A DNA stretch of 64,000 nucleotides. Origin: Trifolium pratense. Its lineage: Eukaryota; Streptophyta; Magnoliopsida; Fabales; Fabaceae. How positions within the stretch are numbered: the first letter of the stretch is position 1; the number at the start of each line of letters is the position of its first letter. The notes under the pieces were generated by a model. It was not told where the DNA came from. It ran no database searches and saw only the letters and a program-made list of their open reading frames with translations. A program made the translations under genes and the position numbers. The stretch lies in assembly GCF_020283565.1 (NCBI RefSeq), contig NC_060061.1:27751362-27815361 (forward strand), written 5' to 3'. Below are positions 20,601 to 29,331 of the stretch, in pieces.

Positions 20601-23600
20601 GGCCAGCTGCTGCAGCAGCACCAATCATGGGTTTCCCTCCTACTCCTCCTATTCCCATGACTCCATTGCACCATTTTAGGCCCTTACATGTATGGGGGCA
20701 TCCTTCCATCGACCAGTCTTTTATGCATATGTGGCCTAAGCCGCATCTACCACATTCCGCACCGCCGCAGCCTCTCTCATGGCCAACAGCGGCAGCTCCT
20801 CCTCCACCTCAAGACCCTTCATCTTGGCATTCTCACCACCAACTGGTTAGCTCTCTAAACTTTTGAAATTAGTACCGTTAATCAAACCCCTCCAATATTC
20901 TTTGTAGTTACACTAATAATTTTCAGTTTGTATTGGAGAGTAATTTTTTATGAGACATTTAATTTGTACATTATATAACATATTATTAATTAAAGTAATT
21001 AGATTTTTTTTTACACAAGTAGTGGCTAGAAATTTCACCTTAAGTTGAATAATTGTGGTGTCCGGAGTTCAAACCCCAATCCCTGCATATATATTGCGAT
21101 AGAATAATGCTAGCAACACACTCTTTAACAAGCACACTCCAACACACTCTTTTTTATTGGTTGAAATTCACATGGGTCCCATAAAAAAATATGGACTCAT
21201 ATAACTTTTATGGGACCCATATAAATTTTAACCAATAAAAGAGAGTGTGTCATAGTGTGTTTGTTAAAGAGTGTGTTGCTAGCACTCCTCTATTGCGATA
21301 TACTCCCTCCGTCCCATAATATAAAAAAAATAAAAAATTCACACTTATTAAGAAAAGTAAAATATGATAATTTCAAGAATCACTTTTTGTGTTTTTGTTG
21401 AAATAAGTTTCATAAGAAGATGTAAAAAGAGTTTTTCTTGCTTATTGATTATGAGAAAAAGAAGAAATAGACTAAATTAAGTAAAAGTCTATCTTGAACA
21501 TGATAAAAGTTGGTTTTTTTTCTTATAATTTGGGACATGAAAAAGTGAATTTTTTTGCTTATAATATGAGACAGAGGGAGTATATGTCTACCAACTGAGA
21601 TAGACTCACAGAATAATAATGTAATTAGATTTTAAATACTAACCATAATTATTAAACTATTTTTGATAATGTATCAGCTACTTATAATTGAATGATTGCC
21701 ATGTCTAATTTTTCTTTGTTATAAATCAAAATTTAATTTAATTGATATATGTAACAAAAAAAGGTTATATATTGTAAGCAACCATAATAATTATTAAATT
21801 GTGTAATAATCATTTTACATATTTAATTTTAATAATAACTATCATAAAAATGACATCTATATATATAATTCCTAGATACTTGTGCAATCACTAATCTAAC
21901 CTAATTCACGTCAACCACTTATATTCAATTAAACCACTCAATAATACCACATCACTTCTACTTACATCATTGTCATTTCTATACACTTTTTCACATGCCT
22001 ACATTTATATACATACGACTTTTCATTATACACTCACTAAACTAATAATAATAGTTTTTACTAAATTATACGCACTAATTAATCTTTTACACTATATATT
22101 GAATTATAGTGTCCAATTAAGAATCAAATACACAGTGTATGAGTATGACCACAAACTGTTTTCATAGTGACATTTTATGGATTACCAACTTATTTTGGTA
22201 GATGCAATAGAATCCATTGTAATCTTTTCGAAATGTATAAACACATCTTTAATATCTATCTTATATTTACATCACTTTTTTTATTATTATTATTATTTTG
22301 TTATTATTGACGTTATTATTATAATTTTCATAATACTTATTAATTATTTCAATTTATACGAATTATTTTTCAACATTATAATATAAAATACCGCATAACA
22401 ACCGTGCATTGGTGTGGGGCTAGTATTTTTTTTTTGGTACAATGGGGAAAAAAACAAAAAGGAAAGAAACAACTATCTCCAAAAATTAGAAGATTGATTA
22501 AACTTGCATAAAAATAAACTTCTGAAAAATTATCTAAACATTAACTCTTATTTATATTATTATAAAATTTATGTTTTACTAAAAATGACAAAGATCTTAT
22601 TAAAAAAAATGACAAAGATCTATTTTGAACATTTTTTTTGAAAAGTTAATATTCCACGAACATAACTCACGTCAATTCCTTTATTTATGCATCTAAAATT
22701 TGACATGTTTATTTGATGAACAGACTCCAAACGCAATAATCCGAGGAACACATTATTTCTCACAACCTCTGACAACAGTGGTAAGTACTATTCACTATTC
22801 ACCTTATAAGAATTTGATTTTAATGTACTTTTCATCTTCCTATTTTGAAAACATGAACTTTTAATCTCTCTATTTTAAAAGCCAATTTTTTTATCTCTAT
22901 TTTGAAAAATCTGAACTTTTGATCCCTTATTTTAAAAGTCAACTTTTTGATCCCTCTATTTTGAAAAACTCGAAATTTTAATCCCCTATTTTAGATTTTT
23001 TTGATTTTTAGTCCCCCAACTCAATTTGGTAACATTTTAGCTGATGTATCAAACTCATTAATGCCATGACAGTTTTCAAGTTGACAGGATATTTTCATGT
23101 CATTAATTTTTTTTAAAAAATCAAATATTTTAAAATTATTAAAATAATAAAATAATTAATGATAATTAAAAAACAGTAAAATAAACCTCTTTACATTATA
23201 TAATACTAACTAAAATAAAGCTCTTTACATTATTATATAACTAAAAATCAATAAATTACTCAAAAAAATCAGAAAAACAAACGCTGGTTCCAAATCATGA
23301 CACCCTAAAAAATCAAAAACACAAATAATCACACTCATGTTACTTTTTTTGGTTAATTTTACTGTTTTTTTAAATTATTAATAATTAATTATTTTATTGT
23401 TTAATACTTTTAAAATATTTGATGTAAAAAAATTAAAGACATGGAAACGTTTTGTCATCATGGACATTGTCACGTCAATAATGAGTTTGACACATCAGCA
23501 AAAATTTGACCAAATTGAGTTCGGGGACTAAAATTCAGAAAAATCTAAAATGGGGATCAAAACATCAAGTTTTTCAAAATAGGGATAAAAAAGTTGACTT

Positions 23601-24524
23601 TTAAAATAGGGGGATCAAAACTTTAGATTTTTCAAAATATGAGATCAAAAAGTTAGCTTTTAAAATAGGGGATCAAAAGTTCAAGTTTTTCAAAATAGGG
23701 ATCAAAAGTGCCTTAAAACCTAAGTATTTTTTGGAGCCATGCACATGTCGTCTACTCTGAATTTTGGATCCTCTTACAGAGTAAAATTGACATAGTACAT
23801 ACAAATTTTAGTATTGTCATATTTACCAATATTATAATTATAATTATAATATTATATACAATACAGAATTATATATGTTGTCATATTTTAGTAACAAATT
23901 ATATAGTAGCTGAGTACTATACTGACCATAGAGGAAAATAACAATTAGAGATCATTTGGATGTCAAATTCCCGGCGGCATCCCACAGCATGCTATGCACA
24001 AGCACAAAGCAGATCACGCCATTGCCGCTCCCGGTCCTGGACTCGCTCCCTTCGACTTCTATCCGGTTAATTTCCTCCTCACCATCTATCTATTTTACTC
24101 TCTCTAGCTTTTAATTTGTCATTTTTTTTGTTACCATGATAGATTTATAGTTTTTATTGTTGTTAGTGATGACTAATTTCCATTGGTCAGTTTGTTTTTT
24201 TGTCATGCATTTTTTCTTTATGAATTTCTATCCATATATACAGCATCAAATCTAATATGGATGTTTAAAAAATGTTTCAAAGATAAATTTTTAGTATATT
24301 AATTTCTTTACTTACTAATAATAATGTTTTGTTTATTATTATTATAAAAATAAAATAAAATAATGTTTTGTTTGATTTTACAGTCAAAGGAGAGTTTAGA
24401 CGCAGCTATTGGAGATGTTTTATCAAAACCTTGGTTGCCGCTACCACTTGGACTTAAAGCTCCAGCACTTGATAGCGTAATGGGTGAACTACATAAACAA
24501 GGAGTTTCAGATATTCCACCCTAG
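8553..24524 (+). CDS. GLK: GOLDEN2-LIKE (GLK) transcription factor gene, 3' five exons
   Basis: GLK proteins are nuclear GARP (Myb-like) factors that activate nuclear photosynthesis genes and chloroplast development. Exons 8553..8693, 20486..20845, 22724..22780, 23949..24065 and 24384..24524 all join in phase 0 and give 271 codons plus the stop. The order is: GARP helices ([19 protein letters not shown], then SHLQ), KYRSHRK completing the SHLQKYR motif across the splice, AREAEAASW, a Pro/His/Trp-rich middle (HVWGHP, FMHMWPK), and the C-terminal GCT box ([19 protein letters not shown]). GARP plus GCT box separates GLK from other GARP proteins. The first exon (acidic N-terminus and nuclear signal) is left of the window, beyond the Tat element. 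No stop or frame break was seen. The introns are swollen by transposons; GLK1 versus GLK2 cannot be told. Confidence 0.93.
8830..8978 (+). mobile_element. tRNA-derived SINE in the GLK intron
   Basis: It has a pol III A-box-like TTAGTAGTGATTAAT and a B box (CACGGTTCGATTCACTG, about 8879-8895), then TGTCAGAACTGACCTCGAAC and AGTGGTGGGA, the body of a SINE I associate with legumes. The ends are approximate and no target duplication was found. It is not a functional tRNA gene. Confidence 0.65.
9905..10945 (-). repeat. SIRE-1 3' LTR (1041 bp)
   Basis: In + orientation it starts TGAAATTCC and ends CCCAACA. A TATA box lies at 10537-10546 (- strand CTATAAATAC). It carries several copies of the dispersed ACACTTGTC / AGATGTTG motif. 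Confidence 0.95.
10946..11777 (-). other. SIRE-1 untranslated region with main and accessory polypurine tracts
   Basis: The main tract AAAGGGGGAGAT (- strand) abuts the LTR at 10946-10957. Four more blocks of AGGGGGAGT type follow near 11385, 11440, 11468 and 11580. There is no ORF here. Multiple PPT-like blocks upstream of the 3' LTR are known from SIRE-type elements. Confidence 0.8.
11778..13838 (-). CDS. SIRE-1 envelope-like ORF
   Basis: I chose the ATG at 13838 ([16 protein letters not shown]), although the frame stays open to 14030. The N-terminal half is Ser/Thr/Lys-rich and low-complexity. The C-terminal half is folded-looking, with conserved segments ([24 protein letters not shown]) found in proteins annotated as envelope-like in legume SIRE elements, and a short acidic C-terminus. 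I see no clear signal peptide or transmembrane helix in the chosen ORF, so a true envelope role is unproven. The frame lies directly downstream of gag-pol and is probably expressed from the genomic RNA. Confidence 0.8.
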   Translation of the reverse strand: MSKSAKSSPTKTDATPSLQKVVIDAVPLTTIPSISPTMRRKSVAKKEKLSRTSINPSSPSSTIKKTKKKSKKSRTESRRAYTMSELHVDPLPSKDVPTPVVDTTEDDVDTSGKNSLNQNSDVPNSVENLGLEKPTVSENLGKSVPNSPIAVNTDVDAVTETNVDASTESPTKIDTETHVMPSAATHGATPNVVPDVTTSLAQENLVDYSESDESPPPKATDKETVPDKAVNDNPEVILVNETTASDKAVPTNSEASVARRTRSRVNKGVETASTPVQTPKTSRAEKVTGKKPLYGPPKPVSKVVPRSETKKRKAPPTSDSDFEPETDVAASGSTSRKSIGRKKVPQTVPYAPLDNISFHLENGSARWKFVYHRRLALERNLKDDILECPLVVEALEYAGLMKTVVGLDKCYDRLVKEFLINVAANCNDPASPEYRQVFVRGKCVKFSPTVINQYLQRDSEEVAPLKVTDNEICKVLTGGKIKVWPSKAKLSATSLSPFYAVLNRIAAHNWVPTTHSGDIARGLGKFIYAVGTKANFDYGAYFFQETLSHALTYAVEKPVALPTLLCNIILEQHPDILRSSDVPCKRKGVLVIEQRLLDGTNVAAGVGTSVQAGVLSRKQMIADLTETSRALEARKLKIDRVIEALKAEEAAEMAEGEPDGQEGKEASESEDGSEDVMEDSNESSSI
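14046..18989 (-). CDS. gag-pol: SIRE-1 gag-pol polyprotein (1647 aa)
   Basis: It starts at ATG 18989 ([16 protein letters not shown]). In order: copia gag domain (about 20-230), CCHC knuckle [14 protein letters not shown] (about 300), a coiled-coil stretch (about 360-470), a second CCHC knuckle [14 protein letters not shown] (about 570), protease DSG (about 637), integrase HHCC (about 765-800) with catalytic DDE ([26 protein letters not shown]), RT with YVDDI (about 1331), and RNase H (TAEAEY about 1539). It is uninterrupted and of family length. Two CCHC knuckles in one gag are of note. Confidence 0.96.
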   Translation of the reverse strand: MDKEGGFVTRPPLLVGASNYDYWKSRMMAFLKQIDSKTWKAILRGWTPPVKMDKDGKPTLELKSAEEWSKEEDELALANSKALYALYNGVDKHIFRLIKKCVCAKEAWTILETVHEGTSKVKLSKLQLLTTKFENLRMNDDETIQDFHMTILDFDNQFDALGEKIPEEKLVRKMLRSLPKKFDMKVTAIEEAKDITDMKLDELVGSLQTYEVATNEKMDKKNKSIAFVSNAEEEDQLSDTESEQSISDAMVLLGKQFNKVLKRMDKRSKTGAADIGRNTYRNFRKPVTDEKSAPNKGVQCHECEGFGHIRSECGTFLKKQKKGLTVTWSDEDSEGEADTAKAIHVLTSVCTSDTESCEEELTFDELAESYKKLCLKSAEVCKVFEEQKETITKLQTERAANLSRISEFSTKWEDSLKIIEEQKSTIINLEADKIKQLTEIAHLNEEVTELNSHLENLKKHVLRLFKGSDLDEILETLPAPSRSKTGIGYEYKNVNRIMDYNKEGKYIPEISKQPSPKMHDRMSPHLAPRQQRQVSPHVAPHQQRWQRPRFIPRPRSRYHSWRCHHCGRKGHIRPYCYKLYGYPSEVPQESDPSITKTRMEWKQKDDATNTKEYTAESSGKGLIAHTSLRASSKEDWYFDSGCSRHMTGVEKYLKEVKSYATSFVTFGDGAKGEIKGIGRLIDHGLPKLENVLLVKGLTANLISISQLCDQGMKVNFTKNECLVSNNEGDILMRGVRSKDNCYLWIPLEEGNVSTCLLTKNEEVKLWHQKLGHLNLKSMKRVISEEAVRGLPILQIQEGNICGECQIGKQTKVSHQKLQHLSTSRVLELLHMDLMGPIQVESLGGKKYVLVIVDDFSRYTWVNFIREKSETFEEFKNLCVQLQKEKDCGIIRIRSDHGKEFENSKFADFCAAEGIIHEFSSPITPQQNGVVERKNRTLQESARVMLHAKNVPYKFWAEAMNTACYIHNRVTLRKGTATTLYELWKNRKPTVKYFHVFGSKCYILADREPRRKLDPKSDEGIFLGYSTNSRAYRVFNSRTKTMMESINVVIDDSDTTSADPAEETDVITPVPTPDDDQTEPEPDQHSESTTEVPRPNKGPSTRTQKNHPLELVIGNPNQGIATRRSKEAISNSCFISKIEPKNVKEALTDEYWINAMQEELTQFKRSEVWDLVPRPDGTNVIGTKWVYKNKTDENGDITRNKARLVAQGYTQIEGVDFDETFAPVARLESIRLLLAVACILKFKLYQMDVKSAFLNGYLNEEVYVEQPKGFVDPSFPNHVYKLKKALYGLKQAPRAWYERLTEFLVSHGYKKGGNDKTLFVREEKGKLMIAQIYVDDIVFGGMSRQMVEHFVHQMQSEFEMSLVGELTYFLGLQVKQMEDTIFISQEKYARNIVKKFGMEGGSHKRTPAPTHLKLTKDEKGVDVDQSLYRSMIGSLLYLTASRPDIMFAVGVCARYQSEPKMSHLTQVKRIFKYVNGTCGYGILYTHGNDSTLIGYCDADWAGSADDRKSTSGACFFLGNNLVSWFSKKQNSVSLSTAEAEYIAAGSSCSQLLWMRQMLKEYSVEQDVMTLYCDNLSAINFSKNPIQHSRTKHIDIRHHFIRELVEEKIVTLEHIASEEQLADIFTKALDASQFENLRGKLGIFLFEDK
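19044..19056 (-). promoter_or_regulatory. SIRE-1 primer binding site
   Basis: The - strand reads TGGTATCAGAGCA, complementary to the 3' end of initiator Met-tRNA, two bases after the 5' LTR. Confidence 0.9.
19059..20099 (-). repeat. SIRE-1 5' LTR (1041 bp)
   Basis: Same length as the other LTR with one visible substitution. The TATA box is at 19691-19700 on the - strand, so transcription runs against the GLK gene. Confidence 0.95.
20224..20395. repeat. Threefold local repeat before GLK exon 3
   Basis: CATTACATATAAAGTTTAT begins at 20224, 20299 and 20342, each time followed by AAGGAAACTTATTTGAATTT with small internal deletions. It ends about 90 bp before the exon 3 acceptor. Confidence 0.85.
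20486..20845 (+). CDS. GLK: GLK exon 3 (end of GARP domain and Pro-rich region)
   Basis: The acceptor is ATGCAG/AAATAT and the donor CTG/GTTAGC. It has 120 codons: [19 protein letters not shown], an Ala run, Pro-rich stretches, [11 protein letters not shown] and [12 protein letters not shown]. The frame continues past the donor for seven codons to a stop at 20866, which is intron read-through. Confidence 0.94.
21102..21290. mobile_element. MULE-type MITE (189 bp)
   Basis: Nearly the whole element is one inverted repeat: TGCTAGCAACACACTCTTTA on the left is matched on the right, and the arms meet near the centre. A 10-bp duplication TATTGCGATA flanks it exactly (21092-21101 and 21291-21300). 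It lies inside the SINE. Confidence 0.9.
21303..21580. mobile_element. Stowaway MITE (Tc1/mariner type, 278 bp)
   Basis: The ends are CTCCCTCCGTCCCATAATAT and the inverted counterpart ending AGACAGAGGGAG, with TA duplications at 21301-21302 and 21581-21582. This is the common plant Stowaway terminal motif. It is separated from the MULE-MITE duplication by no other sequence. Confidence 0.92.
21634..22723. other. AT-rich remainder of the GLK intron
   Basis: No gene or complete mobile element is recognised. A poly-T plus GGTAC block is at about 22424-22440. Short open frames here are AT-driven and lack family features. Confidence 0.6.
22724..22780 (+). CDS. GLK: GLK exon 4 (19 codons)
   Basis: The acceptor is GAACAG/ACTCC and the donor GTG/GTAAGT. 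It encodes [19 protein letters not shown]. Both splice sites are strong, the phase is 0/0, and its place between the His-rich end of exon 3 and the PGGIPQHAM segment fits the family. Confidence 0.85.
22816..23720. mobile_element. Long-TIR MULE in GLK intron (905 bp)
   Basis: The left arm begins GATTTTAATGTACTTTTCAT; the right arm read inward begins GGTTTTAAGGCACTTTTGAT. The arms stay similar for about 280 bp. A 9-bp duplication flanks it with one mismatch (TAAGAATTT 22807-22815, TAAGTATTT 23721-23729). The arms are built from a repeated ATCCCTATTTTGAAAA-like unit. No transposase. Confidence 0.82.
23730..23948. other. AT-rich intron remainder before GLK exon 5
   Basis: No gene or element is recognised here. 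The stretch holds the branch-site region for the exon 5 acceptor. Confidence 0.5.
23949..24065 (+). CDS. GLK: GLK exon 5
   Basis: The donor CCG/GTTAAT (GT from 24066) is clear. The acceptor ACAATTAG/AGATC (AG 23947-23948) is the phase-0 choice, but other AGs nearby make the first six codons less sure. It includes [18 protein letters not shown] and ends GLAPFDFYP, the usual lead-in to the GCT box. Confidence 0.8.
24384..24524 (+). CDS. GLK: GLK last exon (GCT box and stop)
   Basis: The acceptor is TTTTACAG/TCAAAG. It encodes [17 protein letters not shown], then [19 protein letters not shown], and ends GVSDIPP with TAG at 24522-24524. This is the conserved GLK C-terminal box, used in dimerisation. 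Confidence 0.95.
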   Translation, partial: SKESLDAAIGDVLSKPWLPLPLGLKAPALDSVMGELHKQGVSDIPP

Positions 24525-24939
24525 AGCGATTGAAAGAGTTAAGTAGCCTCATGATTTAAGTATTACATGGAGTATTTTGATATATTCAGTGTGGGATGCC
24601 TAACAGTTCCAATAAATCCTCCTAATTCGACGACTTCTCATCCATTAAATGATTTAAGTATCACCCTAGAGCTCCAGTTTTTTTTTTTTTTTTTTTTGTT
24701 GTTAGAAACCATGGATTAACATATCTTTTTGAATTAACATATTTTATTTTTAATAATTTTTTTTGACACAATATTTTTTATTTTTTTAAAAACTAATTAA
24801 GTGGAATTTTTAAAATTTTTGTCACCAATTTATTTAATAATAAAAATGACATGTGCAAATTAAAAAAATAAAAATGAAATAAATGCCACATATGCATGTC
24901 ACCTCATAAAAAATAAAGATTATATGCCAAGTTGTCAAG
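24525..24939. other. GLK 3' flank, AT-rich
   Basis: It follows the GLK stop codon and should contain the 3' untranslated region. There is a long T run near 24679-24699. No second gene is seen and I could not choose a polyadenylation site. Confidence 0.5.
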
Positions 24940-25058
24940 CAGGGGGTAAAAAGAGAGAATCTTCATATTGCAGGGGGGTAATCCCAAGTTTTTTTTTTTG
25001 CAGGGGGTAATGCAAAATTGGCTTATTTTGCAGGGGGGGTAAAACCCTATTTACCCTT
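24940..25058. mobile_element. Decayed end of a GGGGTAA-type MULE
   Basis: Three blocks of CAGGGGGTAA type end in a GCTTATTTTGCAGGGG segment and TATTTACCC, matching the right end of the MULE at 26387..27581. No left arm with the same blocks was found, so this is a truncated relative. Confidence 0.6.
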
Positions 25059-26377
25059 ATTTTTATGCTTTTTTTTTCCTGATACTTTGGTTGGAGTTTA
25101 GGATTTGTAATGTTAATATTTATTAATGAAATGGATATTGTTTTTTTTTGGTACAAATATATTTCTCATTTTATTTCAAATAAAATTTAATTATTAAATT
25201 TATTTAAATCAGTTCAAAATAAATTTAAAATTTATTATATTTGTTTAAAAATTTATTTATAGTATTGAATGTGTCTCTAATTTGTTGAAGTTAAGTTTGT
25301 GCATTTGTTTAAATTCAGTCTGAAATTCGTCTGAAAAATATTTCTAGTAGTGTTTTTATTTTGATGGGCAGATACAGAGGGTATACACACACAATGGGAT
25401 GATGGGGTTGTGACTTGTGAGTGAGATGGAAGTTTATTTAGATTTTTTGGATTTTTAAATTTTATTACGTTTTTAATTTTTAATTTTTTTTTATATTTGG
25501 TTGAAGATTTCTATAAAACAAAACTTACAAAAAAAAATGATTTCTATAAAACAAATAAAATAAATTTGGATGAAAATTTGGGTTGGGAAAATAATCTGTG
25601 TTGTGTGAAATTTCTTAAGATAACTTTGTGATTTTGAAGTGAGGAAGATCAAGATTCATCCATAATTATTTTTTGTTTAAAAAAAGTCCAACTTATGTTA
25701 TTATGCCAAATTACAAAATAAAATAAATTTTAATAAAGAAGGAAAAGAAAAGAAAAATAATCTAGTGCGCTTCTCTCTTCAATTTTGGTGTTTTGTGTTT
25801 CACCGTTAGATTAATCCAAAAGAATGACTATGGTGCACCCTCTTTACCATATAATCTTACGTGGATAGGGCAAATTAGGGCTTTGCTCCTATTGGCCAAT
25901 ATGGTGGACGGTTTTGGAACCTTCAATTTGAAGGCGGCACCATAGAACTTCCCTTACCTAGAATGTGATCAGAGTGATTCATGTGATTTCTTCTTGCCAT
26001 GAACAGCCAAATAGAAAAAAGGAAAGGAAAATAATTGGAGTTTTTCTATTGGCTTGTGCTAATGCATATTCATTAGCCATTTTGTATATGTACCATTGGT
26101 ATAGCATGAGACTAATTAATAAGAGGATTCTTGATAAAGTATTTCTGTTCTGCAAAGATTTCCATTCAATAGGGCAGACTTTTTATTTTATTTTTTTACA
26201 ATGGAACTAAGAATTGAACTGGTATTTCATTTATACTGTTCAAACTTCTCACTACTAGACCTGGTCTAGTAACCTAATGGTTTAATGGGAGTGGATGTTT
26301 AATTTAGGCAAACTACCTATGCAATATTTTAACTTTGACCCTTTTGAAATATTTTTTTCACGCGAGAGTTGGTCATT
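25059..26377. other. AT-rich intergenic DNA
   Basis: No gene is recognised. There is a T-run plus GGTAC block at 25141-25153 and a more mixed-composition patch at 25780-25960 that may be an element end. The small + frame at 25965 has no family features. Confidence 0.5.
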
Positions 26378-26386
26378 TATTTTATT

Positions 26387-27581
26387 GGGTAAATGATCAT
26401 TTACCCCCTGCAAAATAAGCAAATTTTCGTTTACCCCCTATGCAGATTTTTTTTCTGTTTACCCCCCTGCAAAAAATAGATTCCCTCATTTTGCCCCCTA
26501 GGTGTACAGCAGGACATGTGACTGTGCAAATTTGCTGACGTGGCTGTACACGTGGAAAAAATCATTTATATTTATTTTTTAAATTCCATGTCACATAATT
26601 TTTTTTTTTAAAAAAAATCCTACAAAAAAAAAATGAATTTTTTTTTCCCAAAATTTAAAATAAAATTTCCTACAAATAATTTTTTTCCTACAAAATAAAA
26701 AAAAATAAAAGATTTCGTACAAAAATAACTTTTTTTGCATAAATAAAAAATTAAATTTTCTTATTTTGTCCCCAAAATAAAGAATTTAACGATTTATTTT
26801 CAAATATCTTTTAATTAAAAAAAATAGAATCTTTATTTTTGTCTGCGTAATTTAGTGCTGCAATATAGTACAAGCTAAGGTTGCTGCACAATTTAATATC
26901 ACATAAGAATTGAAGCATAATTTTGCTTAATTTTTTTTGCTGCATAATTTAATATCACATATAATTTTGGTAGAAGAGGAAAACACAAATAAAACTTCTT
27001 CTTCTATTTTTTTTTTAATTCAAAGAGATTAACAAAAAAAATAAAGTTTTGTTTTTAAAAATTAAAGATTATGTTTTTTTTTTTAATTTAAAGAGATTTG
27101 AAAATAAATCTTTAAAATATTTAATTTGGAAATAAACTTTATTTCGGAGTAAATCTTTATTTTGGGAGTAAAATAAGAAAATTCATTTTTTTATTTTGGG
27201 AGGAATTTTTTTTTTTAAATTCGTTTGTAGGAAAATAAATATAATTTTTAAAATTTTGTAGGAAAAAAAATTATTTGTAGGAATTTTTTTTTAATTTTGG
27301 GAAAAGAAAATAAGAAAATTGGTTTTTTTATTTTGTAGGAAAAAAAAAATTTTTTTTATAAAAAAAAAATCTGACGTGGAATTTTTTAAAAAAATATAAA
27401 TGATTTTTTCCATGTGTACAAGCCACGTCAGCAGATTTGCACAGTCACATGTCCTGCTGTACAGCCAGAGGGCAAAATGAGAGAATTTATTTTTTGCAGG
27501 GGGGTAAACAGAAAAAAAATATGCACAGGGGGGTAAACGAAAATTTGCTTATTTTGCAGGGGGGTAAATGATCATTTACCC
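26387..27581. mobile_element. Long-TIR MULE (1195 bp) with GGGGTAAA sub-repeats
   Basis: The left end is GGGTAAATGATCATTTACCC; the right end is its inverted counterpart. Similarity of the arms runs about 170 bp, through GCTGACGTGGCTGTACACGT on the left. A 9-bp duplication TATTTTATT flanks it exactly (26378-26386, 27582-27590). The interior is extremely AT-rich and itself partly inverted. No transposase. Confidence 0.9.
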
Positions 27582-27791
27582 TATTTTATTTTTATAAAAA
27601 AATAAAAAAGAATACCAAGCACAGTGCAAAATATAGACATCCAAGTCTCCATATATATTCGTCTTCTAAACAAGTTTTGTTAATAAAAGCACATGAGATA
27701 TTTAATTATTGAGATAACAGCTAGTCACAAAATATAGTACTATAATAATATAACATATACTAAAAGACAACAATGCAAGAGAAACATAACT

Positions 27792-27833
27792 AAATGCTAA
27801 TGTGTATGTACCAAAAAAAAAAATGCTAATGTG
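27792..27833 (+). repeat. Micro-insertion with 13-bp flanking duplication
   Basis: AAATGCTAATGTG occurs at 27792-27804 and 27821-27833. Between them lies the 16-bp insert TATGTACC plus an A run. Confidence 0.75.
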
Positions 27834-28195
27834 CAAAAAAAAAGTAATATAAATGACAGATTCTAAAAGAAAGAAAAAAAAAAACTTAAATAATCGATCT
27901 AAAACGGTCAACCTTAAAAGAAATCTGAAATGTGGCAAGGGGTTACCACTATGTTTTAGGGGGTTGGATCCTCTCAATCTCTATTTGTTATGTTATAGGT
28001 ACAAAATTTTTACCGCTATTTAACGGTCATTAATTTTTACCAAAGAACTTGTAAGACACATATACAAGATGAATTTTTTTCTCCTAAACTAAAATGTAAA
28101 AATAAGTGATTAAGAGTATGATGACATCAAAGAACTTAAAAAGTATCACAATTATGTTGCCATCCCTTTCATCCCTAATTTTTCCTTTTTTTTTT

Positions 28196-28235
28196 AATTA
28201 TATACTTTTGTTTTTGGTGAAATAAATTATATACT
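28196..28235 (-). repeat. Micro-insertion with 11-bp flanking duplication
   Basis: AATTATATACT occurs at 28196-28206 and 28225-28235. The 18-bp insert read on the - strand is TATTTCACCAAAAACAAA. Confidence 0.55.
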
Positions 28236-28475
28236 CTACTCTTTGATATATTGTTGATGGTTTAAAAAGGGAAAGATAAACGACATGTTGAAATTTAAAC
28301 TAAGATTACAAACCTTTGATGCAATTTTGTCTATTATATATGTTAACTTTTCTTCATATTAACATATGCACGGTTTTAACTTAAAAAAATAAAAATATAT
28401 TCACGATTTTAGCATAAATTAATGTACACTATGACTAAAAACAAATTTTAACATCAACATAGTAAAATATAAATG

Positions 28476-28508
<33 letters not shown>
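28476..28508. repeat. TA/CA compound microsatellite
   Basis: A run of about 11-12 TA units is followed by five CA units. Confidence 0.9.
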
Positions 28509-28554
28509 TAGAGGATACTTTTTTTTTTTTGGTACAGACTTAGAGGATACTTTT
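28509..28554 (-). repeat. Micro-insertion with 14-bp flanking duplication
   Basis: TAGAGGATACTTTT occurs at 28509-28522 and 28541-28554. The insert on the - strand is AGTCTGTACC plus an A run. Confidence 0.75.
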
Positions 28555-28634
28555 AATTTATAACAAAACAAAAAAAATTGAACACTGAAATGTTGTATAA
28601 ACTATAAACGGTCTTAATTAGCAGATTCAGAGAA

Positions 28635-28682
28635 AGAGATATTAGGTATATTTTTTTTTCTGGTACAGAGATATCAGGTATA
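28635..28682 (-). repeat. Micro-insertion with 16-bp flanking duplication
   Basis: AGAGATATTAGGTATA (28635-28650) recurs at 28667-28682 with one change. The insert on the - strand is GTACCAG plus an A run. Confidence 0.75.
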
Positions 28683-28697
28683 TACACACACTATTTT

Positions 28698-28754
28698 TTT
28701 TATCTATATATTTCTTTTTTTTTTTTTTTGGGTACATTTTATCTATATATTTCT
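28698..28754 (-). repeat. Micro-insertion with 18-bp flanking duplication
   Basis: TTTTATCTATATATTTCT occurs at 28698-28715 and 28737-28754. The 21-bp insert on the - strand is TGTACCC plus an A run. Confidence 0.75.
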
Positions 28755-28851
28755 AATCACAAACGATACGAAATATATTTGAGAACCACAACGCATTAGA
28801 TGAGTATGCGGTGATACGTAGAAATTAATGATGTATACATGCTCCGTATTC

Positions 28852-28890
28852 CATATTATTTTCTTTTTCTGATGAGACATATTATTTTCT
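28852..28890 (-). repeat. Small duplicated-flank insertion, 13-bp duplication
   Basis: CATATTATTTTCT occurs at 28852-28864 and 28878-28890 around the 13-bp insert (- strand TCTCATCAGAAAA). It has an A tail but no GTACC. Confidence 0.6.
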
Positions 28891-29331
28891 AATACGATAT
28901 ATTTGCACAATAATTATAAAAAATCTATATATGTGGAGAAGAACATTTCTTCCCCTTGTTTAGTGGAAGTATTCTACGGCGCTTCTGTGGTGACTTTGGA
29001 CTTTGGCACAATAATTAATGAAGTAATTTGTTAGGACTTTGGATATGAAAAGATCGATCTTTTTGTCTGCATCAGGCCCCGTTTTGGGCCAGGGCAACCA
29101 GGCCCCCAGCCCAAGGCCTCAACATTTTTGGGGCCTCAATTTTTTTTCCCAAGAGGACAAACAATTTTGTACAGTACCTAGTATACTAGATGAGAGAGAG
29201 AGAGAGGTAGAGAGAGAAACACTAACGCCGCACCTAGGGCAAGCGTAGAGCGGCGCCGCCGGTCACCGCCTTCACCGGAAGTAAGGCACAAACGGGGGGG
29301 ACCTTCGGTAGATAGCGGGGAATGGATCGAA

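Larger units (their letters stand above)
21008..21620 (-). mobile_element. tRNA-derived SINE split by two MITEs
   Basis: On the - strand the 5' end has an A box (TATCTCAGTTGGTAGA, about 21587-21602), then, beyond the MITEs, a B box (GGGGTTTGAACTCCGG, about 21062-21077) and a poly(A) tail (21008-21012 and into the duplication). A 13-bp target duplication GTAATTAGATTTT flanks it (20995-21007 and 21621-21633). Without the two inserted MITEs about 134 bp remain. Confidence 0.85.
27591..29184. other. AT-rich intergenic DNA with micro-insertions
   Basis: No gene. It contains the five small duplicated-flank insertions listed separately, a TA/CA microsatellite, and a GC-richer patch at 29060-29150 (GGCCCCG, GGGGCCTCAA) that may be a transposon end. 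Confidence 0.55.

Noticed and set aside
22177..22386. Small + strand frame with hydrophobic Ile/Tyr residues
   Set aside because: It is AT-rich intron sequence; hydrophobic residues are expected from ATT/TAT codons and there is no start context or conservation.
29060..29150. GC-rich patch with GGCCCC and GGGGCC blocks as a promoter or a hAT end
   Set aside because: I could not find a matching partner end or a target duplication, so it is mentioned only in the intergenic entry.
29322..29324. ATG as start of LINE ORF1
   Set aside because: It is out of frame with the RRM-containing frame, which is open upstream of it.
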